Source of the DNA: Trichobilharzia regenti
Taxonomy: Eukaryota > Platyhelminthes > Trematoda > Strigeidida > Schistosomatidae
DNA: 64,000 nt
Assembly (NCBI GenBank): GCA_944472135.2
Contig: OX235270.1
Span: forward strand, 140,011,632-140,075,631
Reading direction: 5' to 3'
Every line of letters starts with the position of its first letter. Position 1 is the first letter of the stretch. A program made the translations under genes and the position numbers. Below, one piece after another: positions 1 to 10,999 of the stretch. Below the pieces are notes generated by a model. The model did no database searches and was not told the DNA's origin. It worked only from the letters and a program-made list of their open reading frames with translations.

Positions 1-19
1 TTTGATTCGAGTTCGGAAA

Positions 20-469
20 TCACTCAGATATTGGATGAATATGATTAAATAGAGTAATTAAGTTTTCAATAGATTTACTATTATCACCAATAATGAGAGT
101 ATCATCTACATAACGTTTACATAGCATAAATTCCCCAGACATACCTTGCATTTGTTCGTCTGATTTCGACATGAATATGTCTGCTAACAGGGACCCAAGA
201 GGGCATCCCGTCGCAACACCATCGATTTGTTTGTATGTTTCTTGGAAGGTGATTCCGATATATTCTGTATATATTAAGATGGTGTCTCTGATGTAAGTGA
301 CAGGAATAGGTAAGTGTATCCGATTGCTTGTGATGCAATCGCAAATGAAATCAATAGTTTCATGAAGGGGAACATTGTTGAATAAAGATTCTATATCGAT
401 CCAGCACATAACTTTTTGCTTAATATTCAAGGTGTCTAGCATATCGGCCAGACCAAATGAACTTTTCAC
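20..469 (-). pseudogene. PLE-1 reverse transcriptase palm fragment
   Basis: About 150 codons of PLE reverse transcriptase. Visible motifs in order are DIESLFNNVPLHETI (finger/palm A region), QIDGVATGCPLGSLLADIF (motif B region) and RYVDDTLII (catalytic YVDD, motif C). These are diagnostic for Penelope-like elements and not for LINEs. The catalytic aspartates are intact in this piece, but the whole element is interrupted upstream (palindrome at 519-1136) and has no endonuclease end inside the window. Function if intact would be copying element RNA into DNA at a nick. Confidence 0.9.
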
Positions 470-518
470 AGAATGATTTGTTAATGAGTCTCTTAGGGGC
501 GTAAGGACCTCTGTAATC

Positions 519-1136
519 TGAAAAAGAGAGGACGTTCAGCGAAGAGACTCTTTTCGGCGAATTCATTCACATAGATGGACAATCGCATTTATATATAATT
601 ATTTGTGTGTGTGTGTACATGAGGTTTGTCAAGTTTAGACCATTGATCAGGTAATAAAAGAATGATCTAATATAGAAACAAGGTTAATTAGACAGCAACT
701 AAAGTAAGATTGAGTTAGTACATTAGATGACGTAATATAATTGACTAAAATGTTTTAACTTAGGTTAGGGTAGCAACAGAGGTTATTACAGGCAGAGATT
801 AAGTAGAAGTGAGGTAGATAGTCTCTTAATCTCTGCCAGTAATTACCTCTGTTGCTACCCTAACCTAAGTTAAAACATTTTAGTCAGTTATATTACGTCA
901 CCTAATGTACTAACTCAATCTTACTTTAGTTGCTGTCTAATTAACCTTGTTTCTATATTAGATCATTCTTTTATTACCTGACCAATGGTCTAAACTTGAC
1001 AAACCTCATGTAGACACACACAAATAATTATATATAAATGCGATTGTCCATCTATGTGAAAGAATTCGCCAGCGAATAGAGTCTGTTCGCTGAACGTCTT
1101 CTCTTTTTCATATGACTAAATGGGGATTTTCAAGCT
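519..1136. mobile_element. Inverted-repeat (palindromic) PLE terminal element inserted in PLE-1
   Basis: Left arm 519-803 and right arm 825-1110 are near-perfect inverted copies separated by a 21-bp spacer (804-824); a short unpaired tail runs 1111-1136. The insert is flanked by the direct 12-bp repeat ACCTCTGTAATC at 507-518 and 1137-1148, a target-site duplication. Each arm ends in sequence resembling PLE terminal ends elsewhere in the window (for example TATATAAAT...CGATTGT then TTCGCCGAAAAGAGTCTCTTCGCTGAA), so the insert is probably two PLE terminal repeats in inverted orientation with no coding region. The left arm also carries a short GT run (about 603-616) that is shorter in the right arm. 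Confidence 0.85.
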
Positions 1137-1270
1137 ACCTCTGTAATCCATTTTGCGATTTTATGATATGGAGAATTCGACATGTCTAAGATGGGTCTCA
1201 GTGGGTTTCCAGTTTTGTGGATCTTTGAAAAGCCATACAGCTAGGGAGTATGTGATCCAACACCTTCAGG

Positions 1271-1626
1271 TTATCTACAATTTTTTTCATTTATATAGCC
1301 ATGCATCAGTAAAAACTGGAGCTGACGACTGGTCTGTTTTTCCACAAGCAGCACATTATCAGTAGCATTGTCCACCAGAAATTTAGACTGATCTTTGAGG
1401 ATATCATTCATTTTATTTTGATAATCCGATTTATTCATGATGACAACGCCTTCTCCATAATCAGATTTAAGGATAATAAGATTATCCCTTCCGATTATTT
1501 CCTTAAGTGTAGCGTGGTGTTCTTTTGATAAACCATTTTTCTGGTATATTCTGGAATTTAGAAGTTGGTGAGAAATGTCCATCAGTTTAATTTTAAACCA
1601 GTCCAGATTATCTTCACTGAAGGCAG
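1271..1626 (-). pseudogene. PLE-1 N-terminal region fragment
   Basis: Minus-strand frame with the PLE N-terminal signature: SEDNLDWFKIKLMD, LKEIIGRDNLIILKSD, GEGVVIMNKSDYQNKMNDIL and a KFLVD segment. It joins in frame to 3790-3653 once the RTE insertion at 1627-3652 is discounted, and towards the RT after a frame break near 1270. Downstream, 1240-1150 still encodes the recognisable YGFSKIHK and SPYHKIAKWI stretches. Degenerate, not expressed as a full protein. Confidence 0.82.
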
Positions 1627-3652
1627 GACAGGACAAGGAGACGCTGAGTTCAACTTAAAAAGCACTGGACAAAGAAGTGAAGAGGAGTGCTAGGAAGGAC
1701 AAAAGACGATTTTACAACAACCTGGCCACTGAAGCTGAGAAGGCAGCAGGCAAAACGGACCCGAGGACACTATATCAGATAACCAAATCTCTATCCCGGA
1801 AGAGATCAAAACAAGCGAAACCTATAAAAGACAGTCAAGGGAACCGAATTACCAAGGAAGAAAGACAGATTAAACAATGGGCGGATCACTTCAAAGGACT
1901 CTTGAACCGACCACCACCTGCAACCCGTCCAGAAATACCAACAACAAACAGCATGAACATAACTGCAAGTTGACACCAATCCTCCAACGAGAGCTGAAGT
2001 CTTGAACGCAATCAAGCTTCTGAAAGCCGGAAAAGCAGCCGGACCAGATGAAATACACCCTGAAGCACTGAAAGCGGACCCAGAGACTACAGCAGACATG
2101 CTGACTCACTCCATTATTGCAAAAGGTCTTGAAGGAGGGACAGGTGCCTACTAACTTCAGAAAGCTTACCTCGTGAAACTTCAAAAGAACGGTTTAGGAC
2201 TTAGGCCCCACTCTGCAAGAACTGGCGAGGAATCGTGCTCCTGTCGATGCCAAGTAAAATCCTGAGTCGCATCATCCTGGAGAGAATAAAGGACGCACTG
2301 GAGACGGAACTCCGACCAGAACAAGCTGGCTGCATTCAGGAAAGGAAAATCATGTACTGACCAAATTGCAACTCTACGCATCATCATCATCACAGAACAA
2401 AGCATGCAATGGCCACCAATCAAACCTCTACCTCAACTTTATAGACTTTGAGAAGGCCTTCGACAGACAGCGTTGACCGTGAAGTAATTTGGAAACTACT
2501 CGAGTACTACGGTGTACCCCAAATATTCATCAACCTTATTCAACAGCTAGCTGTACGACAACGGCACATGCCAAGTGATCCACAACGGAAAACTCAGTGA
2601 GGCGTTCGTAGTAAACACAGGAGTCAGACAAGGGTGCTTATTATCATCAATGATATTCCTAATTGTGGTGGACTGACTGGATTATGCATCAGACAGTGGG
2701 AAACGAGAAGACAGGGATATCCTGGACCGACCGACGTGATGAACCTAGAAGACCTGGATTTCGCGCGTGGATGATTTATGTTTGATGCCACACACACACA
2801 CACACACACAAAATCGAAGACTTACAAGTGAAAACCGACAAATTGGTCGAAGAAGCACCAGGTGAAGACAGGACTCCAGTTGAATATAGATACGACGGAG
2901 GTTATGAGAATAACCAACCAACAAAAAGAACGACAGCAGCAACATCAAGTGCCAATCACCATCACCATCAACGGGAGGGATTTGAAAGAGGTTACTTTAT
3001 TCACTTCACTTATCTAGGGAGCACTGTCTCAACTACACGCAGTCAGAACGGACGAGGATGTCAAATCGAGCGAGAATCGGGAAGGCGAGAAACACATTCA
3101 TCAACCTGAAATCAATCTGGAAATCTTCGTCACTCAGCATCACCAACAAAATTCGCCCGGATTTTCAATACAAACGTCAAGTCAGTCAGCTCTTCTATGC
3201 GGATCAGAAACTTGGCGGGCGGGTCACAAAGAATATTTCCAACAGCCTGTTGCAGACCTTTATTATCAACTGTCTCCGCTCTATGCTGAAGATCAGATGG
3301 CCGGGCAGGAAAGAATCACCAACAAGGAATTATGGGAACAAACAAAGCAAGAGCCAATCGCCCAACAAATATGCAGGAGAAAGTGGAGATGAATTGGACA
3401 CTCGCTCGCTGAGCAGGCCACTGGGTGACATCGCGCGCGTCAGGCCATTGCTGGAGTGGAACGCAAAAGGGAAGCGGCGTGTGGGATGTCAGTGCAAGTG
3501 TGACATGGAGGAGATCGTGTGAAGAGGTGTTGAAAGAATATGGACTAACATGGATGCAGGCGAAAAGTACAGCAGAAGACAGAAGCAAATGGAGACGTTC
3601 AGTTGAAGCCCTTTGTTCCACTAGGAACTCAAGGGAGCAATAATAATAATAA
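1627..3652 (+). mobile_element. RTE-1 copy A, 5'-truncated non-LTR retrotransposon
   Basis: RTE-clade LINE inserted in PLE-1 and flanked by AAGGCAG at 1620-1626 and 3653-3659. It lacks the endonuclease half. Order: linker ending in a KQAKPIKDSQGN-type segment (1677-1973), GPDE..PEALKAD stretch (2040-2095), RT core (2430-2690, with FEKAF and GVRQGCLLSS), then the C-terminal domain (2828-3530: FTYLGS, ETW, WRWIGH-type region). The 3' end runs GCCCTTTGTTCCACTAGGAA then an (AAT)n-like tail. The frame is broken repeatedly, including inside the catalytic FADD box. It looks near-identical to copies at 16241 and 20414. Confidence 0.9.
2430..2790 (+). pseudogene. RTE-1 copy A reverse transcriptase core, frameshifted
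   Basis: Translated pieces show NLYLNFIDFEKAF, LIQQL.DNGTCQVIHNGKLSEAF, and TGVRQGCLLSS.IFLIVVD, which are LINE RT motifs. The expected VDWIM is destroyed by a TGAC tandem duplication (about 2671-2680), and the expected D-F-A-D-D is destroyed by extra bases around 2760-2775 (TTCGCGCGTGGATGA), giving a stop. The same two lesions are present in copies B and C. A CA dinucleotide run follows at about 2790-2811. Confidence 0.85.
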
Positions 3653-3799
3653 AAGGCAGTTAAATCAGAGATTTGATCATAAAGGTTTTCATACTGTGAC
3701 TGGACTTCCATTTGTTTATTTTCATAGGGATAGTTTTGCATTTCACTCCGCACGATAATGCTTCCAACTGTAGTCAGGACAGCGTGCAAGTAGATAAAT

Positions 3800-4138
3800 T
3801 ATTTATATGATTTCATCATGAGATGACGTCGGTTAGAAAACCATTGGGAATCAACTGGGAGTACTGGACAGCTGTTCCCATCGTCCCAGTTTAGGACTCT
3901 TCAGCAGTACGCACCCACCGGTATTCGACCCCAAGACTTTGTGGTTACAAGGCCAGCTCGTATACCATTAGGTCACTGGGACCCGATCAAATGGCCCATG
4001 AATTTTAACTTCTGCCAATTCACGACATAGCGCGACCGCTAGCCAATGTCTTCGAGTATTTGTCCTCACCTTCGACCTACTGCACCCTACTTGTCACGAC
4101 CTCTCACTAGAATCCCAGGCAACTGGGACAAAACTGCT
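3800..4138 (-). mobile_element. SINE-T (tRNA-derived SINE) copy 1
   Basis: Minus-strand copy of a tRNA-headed SINE. Near 3915-3990 the reverse complement holds a tRNA-like cloverleaf region with a box-A-like TGACCTAATGG and a box-B-like run GGTCGAATACC; the anticodon-loop region resembles CCTTGTAACC, so tRNA-Thr is a plausible ancestor. The body includes the family signature CAGCTGTCCAGTACTCCC (reverse complement near 3865-3885). SINEs are non-coding and depend on a LINE for mobility. It abuts a PLE C-terminal fragment on its right side. Confidence 0.8.
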
Positions 4139-4390
4139 GTCCAGTGAATGGTCAGAGCTTCAGCGATACAAAGAAGACGAAACCGTATTGCCTTTGATAG
4201 GTTATTCTTGACTCTGTAGATTACTTCGAAGGAGGCTTTTGTTGAAATGCAATGATCAGTGTTAACCAAGTGTTCAATTATCGCACTCCTTATTGCACCA
4301 TTATGGCCAGAGCTTCAGCCATTCACATAGAAAAACCGGAACTGTGCATACAAAAGAGGATTACTCAACCACTTCTACTGTTATGGTAAC
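4139..4390. mobile_element. PLE C-terminal fragments, two pieces in opposite orientation
   Basis: Minus strand 4275-4140 encodes CISTKASFEVIYRVKNNLSKAI and LLCIAEALTIHW, the C-terminal tail typical of PLE GIY-YIG proteins. Plus strand 4300-4388 encodes SAIHIEKPELCIQKR, the stretch that normally follows. So the last part of one PLE appears broken and inverted at a short shared motif (CAGAGCTTCAGC occurs at both breakpoints), and it is also cut by the SINE-T copy at 3800-4138. Not functional. Confidence 0.7.
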
Positions 4391-4595
4391 AATTTTTTGT
4401 TTTGATTTGATTTGAGATTTTTTTATATTTTGATGACTTAATTTTGTTTCTTTGCCTGTTCTTTAATTGCTTATAATTCTTGTATTCATTCAGAACTCCT
4501 ACATAATTTCGTATTATCTACCTTGTTCCAATGTGCATCCTGAGTAAAACTCACTCATCAAACTATTCATATTATTACATAACTTCTTTCCCGTC
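4391..4595. other. AT-rich spacer
   Basis: No coding potential or recognised repeat seen; probably the degraded 3' tail of the adjacent PLE. Confidence 0.4.
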
Positions 4596-4596
4596 G

Positions 4597-4772
4597 ACTG
4601 ATTGAACTGAAGTGCTAGGTCTCAGGTCTCAGATGGTGACTGGTCACCATCCTCGGTAGGAACATCATCACTCACTGAGAAATGCAGGTACATCCAGCTG
4701 ACGAGCATCAAATAGGACTAAATGCGCATCCTAGATTCTACTGCTAGTCACCATCCACCAATTAAATACTAA
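4597..4772 (+). mobile_element. Sm-alpha-like SINE with degenerate hammerhead ribozyme
   Basis: Contains the Schistosoma Sm-alpha hallmark: stem I strand ACATCCAG, core CTGACGA, a stem II remnant around AAATAGGAC, the palindromic minimal stem III ATGCGCAT and the substrate strand CCTAGATTCTACTGC followed by TAGTCACCATCCACC. The catalytic GAAA is changed to TAAA and the 5' side of stem II is altered (GCAT instead of GTCC), so self-cleavage is unlikely. Known of the family: short pol III-type repeats in schistosomes whose RNA folds into an active hammerhead. Confidence 0.85.
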
Positions 4773-5600
4773 TTGTTAACCAAGTTAGTTGTAAAGCGGT
4801 TGTAAAGAAACTACGAAATGAAGATATCATCTCGCGAAATTTGTCTTCTAAATGCCTTATTCAAGGTTATTCTTTCATTATTTCTGTAACAGTAGGTCGT
4901 GTTCCGCCTGGAGTTAAGCATATGTACGGCGAAAAATGCCATATATGCATGCATATAAACGGTAAATGATTTTAAATTGTGATAAATCGTTCTTAGTATT
5001 ACGGACCGAAGTTGTTTTCATCCAAATTTCTCACTAATTCAACAGATTGCTGGCGATTTTCAGTTCTGTGTCTGTGAAAGTTTTAGAGCCACATGGTCAA
5101 AAGTATTCATCTGTGGTTTAAGATTTATCAATCTCTGTGTACTCAGCAGTTAGGTTGTCTGTCGTTAAGAAATAAATAGGCAACACGTCACTGAGTTATT
5201 GAGGATTCTTCTTATTTATTTGATGGTACGCGTAAATCAACTCACTATTTCCTGACTATGTATGCTGTGAATAATACTCATCAAATGACACAAATACTGA
5301 CTAGAATTCGTGCATATGAGTAATGCATAAAGTCAAGAATGGAAAGCAGATAAAATGCCTTCTTTACGAAATGAAGCAGATTTAGTTATATGCTGGACAT
5401 ATATCACTTGTTGAAATGAGTATCTTTCGTTTCAGAGAAACCGTTAACGCGATAGATTAAAAGAGATGGCGAGAGAAGAGCAAACAATGTTAAAGTCAAG
5501 CATTAGGATATTTCTGCCAGCATAAATAGTACGTTGCGTTGACACTCTCCTCAATGTCAGATGAGAACTATATTCAAAACTACAGAAATCCAGGGCGCGA
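4773..5600. other. Intergenic stretch without recognised genes
   Basis: AT-rich; no convincing coding frame, tRNA or repeat family identified by eye. Confidence 0.5.
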
Positions 5601-5848
5601 TTATTGTTTAATCCTTCACGTCCCCAGTGGAACACAGGGGGGCATCAAGCTGGAGGCTTGAAGTTGCTGTAGCGGTGGTTGTTGTTTTTACAGGATGGAG
5701 TTGCTAGTCCCATGCCCAACCTTTCCTCTTTACCAGCTTTTTTATTTCTAGCTTAGCGAGGTAAAGGAGTGTATCGGTGGCTGGGGACCGAATTCCGGAC
5801 CATGTTCATGGTCGGCGAGCACCCTAACTGCTGTGCCACCAACGCATG
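5601..5848 (-). mobile_element. Long tRNA-headed SINE (SINE-L) copy 1
   Basis: Minus-strand copy. The head (about 5848-5775) reads as a tRNA-like GCGTTGGTGGCACAGC-type start followed by a box-B-like GTCCGGAATTCGGTCC region; the body has conserved AAGCTGGTAAAGAGG and TGGGCATGGGACTAGCAAC; the 3' end CCCCTGTGTTCCACTGGGGA matches the 3' end of the RTE LINEs in this window. The shared 3' end suggests it is moved by RTE reverse transcriptase. Confidence 0.8.
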
Positions 5849-5949
5849 CTACCAGTGTGTAATTGCTTTTGGTGATTTTAAAGGATCATTTTTAATTATA
5901 TTCCGTAACTGTTTCTTATTGATTCATTATAAATACATAATCCCACACA

Positions 5950-7080
5950 CATAATACATAATACACAATGAATGTTCACTTTTTATTTAATAAGAAACTA
6001 TATAGACAAATTAACGGTGTGGCAGTAGAGTCATCACCAGGACCCATTCTACTCGACATTTTCCTTGTAAAACTAGAAAATGGGCCTTTCAAGGATGTTA
6101 TTAATGAACTCGAATTCTATTGTCGGTACATGGGTGATACATTTTTGCTGATGAAAAATGAGAAGAAAGCAAAGAACATCCTGGATTAATTGAATGAGAT
6201 TCATTCTGCAATAAATTTTACTATTGAGAAAGAAAAGGACTCTAGTATTTCACTTCTAGGCATCCTTATGACCAGAAAAGAGGACGGTACAATAAGAAGA
6301 AGTGTATATAGAAAACCTATATCAATGGGTCAGTGTACACATTTTTTCAGCTTCATGCCTTTAAAACACAAAAGCAATCTGATGAAGTGCTTGGTTTACA
6401 GAGCATGAACAATCTGCTCGGATGAATGTCTTCATAGGGAACTTAATGATATTAAACGGTTGCTGAGTGAAAATGGTTATCCAGAAACGTTTATTGATAA
6501 GAATATGAATCTAAAATCAAAGCAGCCCAAGGTACCAACAGTTCCTAAAAAGTCCTTATTCTTACAAATGCAGTTCTTTGAGGACAACACCAGCGAGATA
6601 CTAACACAAGACCTTAGAAATATGGTAAAAACAGCATTCCCTGCTGCCAAATTACGTTGTGTCTTCAAAACGACTCCTCTTTTGCTTTCGGGAGTAAAGC
6701 ATAAACTGTCTAATTTCACCTCCTCCATGTGTATCTAACAATTTAACTGCCCCTGTGGAGTTAGCCAGTTACTTGCATAGGCCGTACAATTAGGCGTGTT
6801 TCTCGTCGGATTTCCGAACATCACCGTGCGTGCTTGGTTAAGTAAAGAACAAACCAAATCTGTTCGCAGTGCTATTCTATCTCACTCATCTTGGGGATAC
6901 AGAACACAAGATTGATGTTAATCAGACTTTCAGAGTCATTTACCGCATACCAAAAAATCTCAATTTTGCCTTAAGAGTTCAACCACTAAATATTTCTGAA
7001 GCTGGCTGTTGGGATCTATATTAACAAGCCTAATTTGTGCGTGTAAAAGAAGTTGGTTGGTTCAGACATTATCTTTACCT
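5950..7080 (+). mobile_element. PLE-3, coding region with frame breaks
   Basis: Plus-strand PLE beginning inside the RT. 5968-6189 gives YRQINGVAVESSPGPILLDIFL (motif B) and RYMGDTFLL where YVDD is expected; 6190-6408 gives INFTIEKEKDSSISLLGILM and VYRKPISMGQCTHFFSF; 6460-6738 gives SENGYPETFIDKNM; 6745-7075 is a decayed GIY-YIG region (CPCGVSQ) with a final tail resembling ISEAGCWDLY. In-frame stops at 6187 and elsewhere make it a pseudogene. The altered catalytic box RYMGDTF is shared with PLE-6. Confidence 0.88.
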
Positions 7081-7420
7081 TGGCCATCTAGGTTTGAATG
7101 ATGCTTAATTTTTGTAGAATTTTCCTGATTTTGATTGATACATTCGTTTCCTTTTTGTCACATTTGATTATTAGTTCCATCGCTTTCACTTCGAAAAAAT
7201 ACTATTGTTTTATGATCAAATATTCACTTCACTCTCGTCCTTCATTCCATACATATGATTCCTGGACTCACTACTCATAGAATACACTTGAGCCACAAAG
7301 AAGCTCATCACTGTTGTGTATTGTAATAAAAATGTTATATATATTAGAGTAGAGCCAGAGATAAAGATCTAATTGAAAAGTAAATATTTCTTCGCTCAAT
7401 CTTCCTGTTATTTTGTTTAA
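7081..7420 (+). repeat. PLE-3 3' tail
   Basis: Non-coding AT-rich sequence following the PLE-3 tail. At 7335-7410 it contains a decayed version of the PLE terminal motif (TAGAGCC...GAAAAG...TTTCTTCGCTCAATC) seen at the ends of other PLEs here, supporting that the element extends to about 7420. Confidence 0.55.
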
Positions 7421-8425
7421 TCGACTCCACAGGATCCTTTGACAAACAAAGCTTATTTATAATTGAATTTGTTGGTTTGAATGTCACTTTTATTCTTGCC
7501 TTGTCAAGAATTGCCACGTTAGGTCTTTCAGGTTCCTTCTTTGTATGGAAGTACTAGCGATGATTTAAATTCCCTTTTATTGTTATTGTTGTGGTTGTTG
7601 GGGGTGGTGGTGTTGTCATCATTCTGTGTATGTTTGTCAAGTATGCCGTCACTATTATAATCGTTATTATAACTATGAATATTACTGGCATTATTATTAT
7701 TAATTAAATTTTACAATTTCCCGTACACTCTTTCTGATTAATTTATCTGAATAATCATTAACTTTCATATTTTCTCAAATATGTCTTACTTCCTGCCTCA
7801 GATTTTCTATGACACTAATTTGCTTTTTTCTCTGTTGCTGAAATATTTCACCAATCCTATTTTTAATTTGATAGGGTGAGATGAACCGAAATCCATAAAT
7901 TGGTTTTAATGTGTCAATTTTCTGTAACTTCCTACCTGCTTTCCTTTTAGTGCTACAATGCCAACACTGGAAAGTCGCCTTCCTGACTTTCTTAAGCTAA
8001 TTGGATTGCCTTTACATTTGAGTTGGTGTGTTCAGAAAGTCTATTTTTGCCTTGTATTTATTTTGTACAGTGAATCTGTTGTCTACATACCTCCACCATA
8101 GTCCGGGGAGGTGGAGCTGAACGTCTCCATCTCTCAGTTTTCCTATATATCCATGATTGAATCTGCTACTACCGGGAACATTGGCGCCCTAAAGACACCT
8201 CACTCAGTTTTTATATATTTATTTTCCGTTAGGATTCGAATACTGTTGAAATCAAGCACAGTCACACACACCTAGCATTATGTCTTCGAGTGGCAATTTT
8301 GTTCTAGGTTCAAGTTCTTTGTCAGAAGTCAGTTAGTTTTTAAGTGCTTCTATAGCCATATTTTTCGGTATACATGGATATAAACTGACAACGTCAAGAA
8401 TAACAACTTTTTATGTTCGAAACTT
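7421..8425. other. Intergenic stretch without recognised genes
   Basis: AT-rich with simple-sequence patches (GTTGTTG-type near 7580-7620, ATT-rich near 7690-7710). No supported gene or named repeat. Confidence 0.5.
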
Positions 8426-8429
8426 CATT

Positions 8430-9345
8430 CAGTAAATAATATTGTTTCGCTCACTGTGTGATAAATCTAATAAACAAATTAATTTGGAATTCCTACATTT
8501 GGTTCCCTTGATAAATTTCGATGAATAAAGGAAGAAGAAATCTGCAGTATAAAATGATATCATCATTCTACTTCACAGGTTCCCCTCATCAGCTGCAGAC
8601 TACCTGAAATTACAATGGTTATATAGATGATAATAACATACTTTAATGTTCGAGTGGTAGTAGAGAAGAAATAGTGTACAACTGACGCATCCAAAATGAA
8701 AGCATTACAATGTTTTTAGTTTAAGTTTTCATCATCAATTTATACGCTTTTAAAGTTGAAAAGAGGGGGAGGGGTAAGAGAGAAAACAGAAAATATTGAT
8801 TAACAGAACAGTGTTAGCTTGTAGCCTGTTCACATAGCAATTCAAAAACAAAAAACAAAAGCGGTTGCAGTTTATGAGATTGAGATTTGTTCAATGAGTT
8901 GAGATCACTGAATTAGATGACCAATTAATGTAACCAAGATCAAAATTCAGTTAGCAAGGGAGTAAGAGGTTAATCACACTCTCTTTCTGTATGCATAAGT
9001 CTGGTTTAAGTCGTTTGATTGCTATCGTTTCGGTAAACTGTAGTAAATTTGCTGTCCTTTGTCTATTGAATATTCTGGAGGACTTGGAAATCTCTACGAG
9101 ATATCCGGTATCAACAATCTGTCTGGTAGTTGTACTGTGAGAATATTTGCTTTCTTTCAGGCACAGGTTTCTTGGAATATATGCAGAAAACATGATAGAA
9201 GCCCTTCTTTCCGTCCTTCCAATGAACTTGCTCCCTCAAGTTCACGTAAATTCGAAAACGCGATTGGAGGTGACGCCAGCAGAGTATTTATTCAGTTTTG
9301 ATTGGCTTATAGAAGGAGTGGTGCTGTATGATGTTAAGAGTTTTG
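8430..9345 (-). mobile_element. PLE-4, endonuclease end and 3' tail
   Basis: Minus strand. 9345-8951 encodes the end of a PLE protein: a KFIGRTERRASI GIY-YIG remnant, RNLCLKES and the terminal LKPDLCIQKESVINLLLPC tail. It is cut at its 5' side near 9345. Downstream (8950-8430) is the non-coding tail with the segment TGCAGCTGATGAGGGGAACC (reverse complement of about 8587-8606), a CTGATGA inside a TGCAG...CTGCA flank, which also appears at 42990-43050 and, inverted, at 43575-43655. At 8440 the tail carries the ACTGTGTGATAAATCTAATAAAC motif common to several PLE ends. Confidence 0.8.
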
Positions 9346-10458
9346 CTGCCGGAAGTTTCTATTTATTGCACCATTCAGTCTTTTGTCAATGGGAGACAAA
9401 TAAACACTTTCTTATTTTCTAAAGTTGGGTGTTTTACTTTCTTATCTTTTTCTCTGCTTCACGTTTTGTATAAATCCCTTAGGGTATCCATTTTCTCTTA
9501 GGCATGCATTGTCATAATTAAATCATCAATCCCAGAGAAAGACAGAAAAGTTCATTTATTTTAGAGGCAAGTAGTTAATTTCCATCAGTGTAAAGAATAT
9601 TCTTCACTTTCTGCGAAAATACTGCAACACTTAAAAGCAAAGAATGCTTAGATATCATACTCTCTGGAGATTTGAATCACTGTCAATGGAGATTTGATCT
9701 GCCTACTCACTTTGGTTGGACCACCGGCTGGATTATGGGTGCTTACTTCTGACTAATCCTATACTAGGATGTAACAGTTTTCCAGTGCTTCTTCTTGCCC
9801 AGCGATTCCCTGACTGATGTTGGTTCTTGACGAAGTCTGCTAACAGATGCAACTGTCATAATTGCTCAGGCATTGTCTTTGATTTTAGGAAAGCAAGCAA
9901 AATGTCTAACGAATATTCAACTAAAGTCTTTTTTTGAGAATGTAACTTTCCAATTTGCATTAGCGCCGTATTCAAAAATTACACAGAGGCGTGAATTTTC
10001 CACCCCAGCTAATATATGTTACAAATATGAAAATATCGTTAGCAGAGAATATTCATTTTGTCAGAAGTGATAAATTGCTGCAAAAGCGCACGTTTGCAGG
10101 TGGTAATAGATTCTTTGAAATAGACCTACAAAATTGCTTCCAGCGCCTATTTCATTTTGAATATTTTCGCAAAATAACTGAGTTTATTTGCAAATGTTAG
10201 TAGTTTAACACGGCTTTAAATATAAACATATGTAATATAGAATGTCATTCTAAATGCATTAACTGCACTTCCTGCAACGACGCCATTAAAGTTTTACAAA
10301 TGTTGTAAAGCTATTAATCAATTTGATGAAAAAGTGAGGTGTTCTTAAAAGATGATGGCTGAGGGCATTCAAATATTCAGACGGTTAGCGTCTACAGGAA
10401 AACATGTGTGTGTACTCTTCCTCTTGTATTTCACTTCTCCTCCAATGGAGGCACATCT
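9346..10458. other. Intergenic stretch with one decayed SINE-T trace
   Basis: Mostly unassigned AT-rich DNA. At about 9715-9865 there is a decayed plus-strand SINE-T tail (CTAGGATGTAACAG, TTTTCCAGTGC, CTGACTGATGTTGG). No gene supported. Confidence 0.5.
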
Positions 10459-10696
10459 GTTTTTTATTGCTTTACGTCCCCAGTGGAACATAGGGCTTCA
10501 AGCTAGAGGCTTGAAGTTTCTGTAGCAGTGGTATTTACTTTTATGGGATGGGGTTGCTAGCCTCATGCCCAGCCTTCCCTCTTTATCAGTCTTATTACTA
10601 GATTAGCGAAATAAAGCAGTGAGTCGGTAGCCGGGGGTTGAACCTCAGACCACATGCGTGGTCGGCAACCACTCTGATGCTGTACCACCGACGCAC
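10459..10696 (-). mobile_element. SINE-L copy 2 with target-site duplication
   Basis: Minus-strand copy of the long tRNA-headed SINE, complete by structure: head at 10696 (GTGCGTCGGTGGTACAGC), body, and 3' end CCCTATGTTCCACTGGGGAC. It is flanked by a 14-bp direct repeat with one mismatch (ATGGAGGCACATCT at 10445-10458 and ATGGAGGAACATCT at 10697-10710), the expected mark of retroposition by a LINE-type machinery. Confidence 0.87.
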
Positions 10697-10999
10697 ATGG
10701 AGGAACATCTAGAAAGGATGAATTTCTCTTATTTCAGTCTCTATTGGCTATTAATTCTTGTAATCTCACAAGAGGATTTCTTACATCATTTAGAAAAGCA
10801 GTCAATGTTCACAACTTCATTGGCGTCGAATCGAATGGTTCTGTGTTTATAGTCCCACCATTTTGTTATTGATCAAGATATACTTGAAGATGTTTAGTTT
10901 TTTGTGTAGGTGATTATTTTTGTTAACATAAGAACTTTAGCATGGAATTCGATTCAACTGTCGTAAAAACATCGGATAACAATGCACATGTTTGTTGAT

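Larger units (their letters stand above)
1..3798 (-). mobile_element. Penelope-like element PLE-1, split by two insertions
   Basis: Read on the minus strand, one PLE continues across three pieces: 3798-3653 (N-terminal region), 1626-1137 (N-terminal region to start of RT) and 518-1 (RT palm), running off the window edge. The frame resumes across each gap once a duplicated target (7 bp and 12 bp) is counted once, so the pieces are one element invaded twice. The N-terminal piece has the PLE-typical stretch with GEGVVIM and KMNDIL; near 1250-1150 a YGFSKIHKTG-like segment marks entry into the RT. There is at least one further frame break near 1270. PLEs encode an RT related to telomerase RT plus, usually, a GIY-YIG endonuclease; the endonuclease end is outside the window. 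Confidence 0.88.

Noticed and set aside
600..1060. The palindrome at 519-1110 as a CRISPR array or attachment site
   Set aside because: It is a single inverted repeat with PLE ends and a target duplication in an animal genome; no regularly spaced direct repeats exist.
2790..2811. CA repeat as a Z-DNA or regulatory element
   Set aside because: It is part of the RTE-1 sequence (also at 16836 and 20690), so it reflects a shared master copy, not local regulation.
3316..3789. 157-codon minus-strand frame as a novel gene
   Set aside because: It begins in the PLE N-terminal region and reads into the antisense of RTE-1 copy A across the insertion junction, so the frame is accidental.
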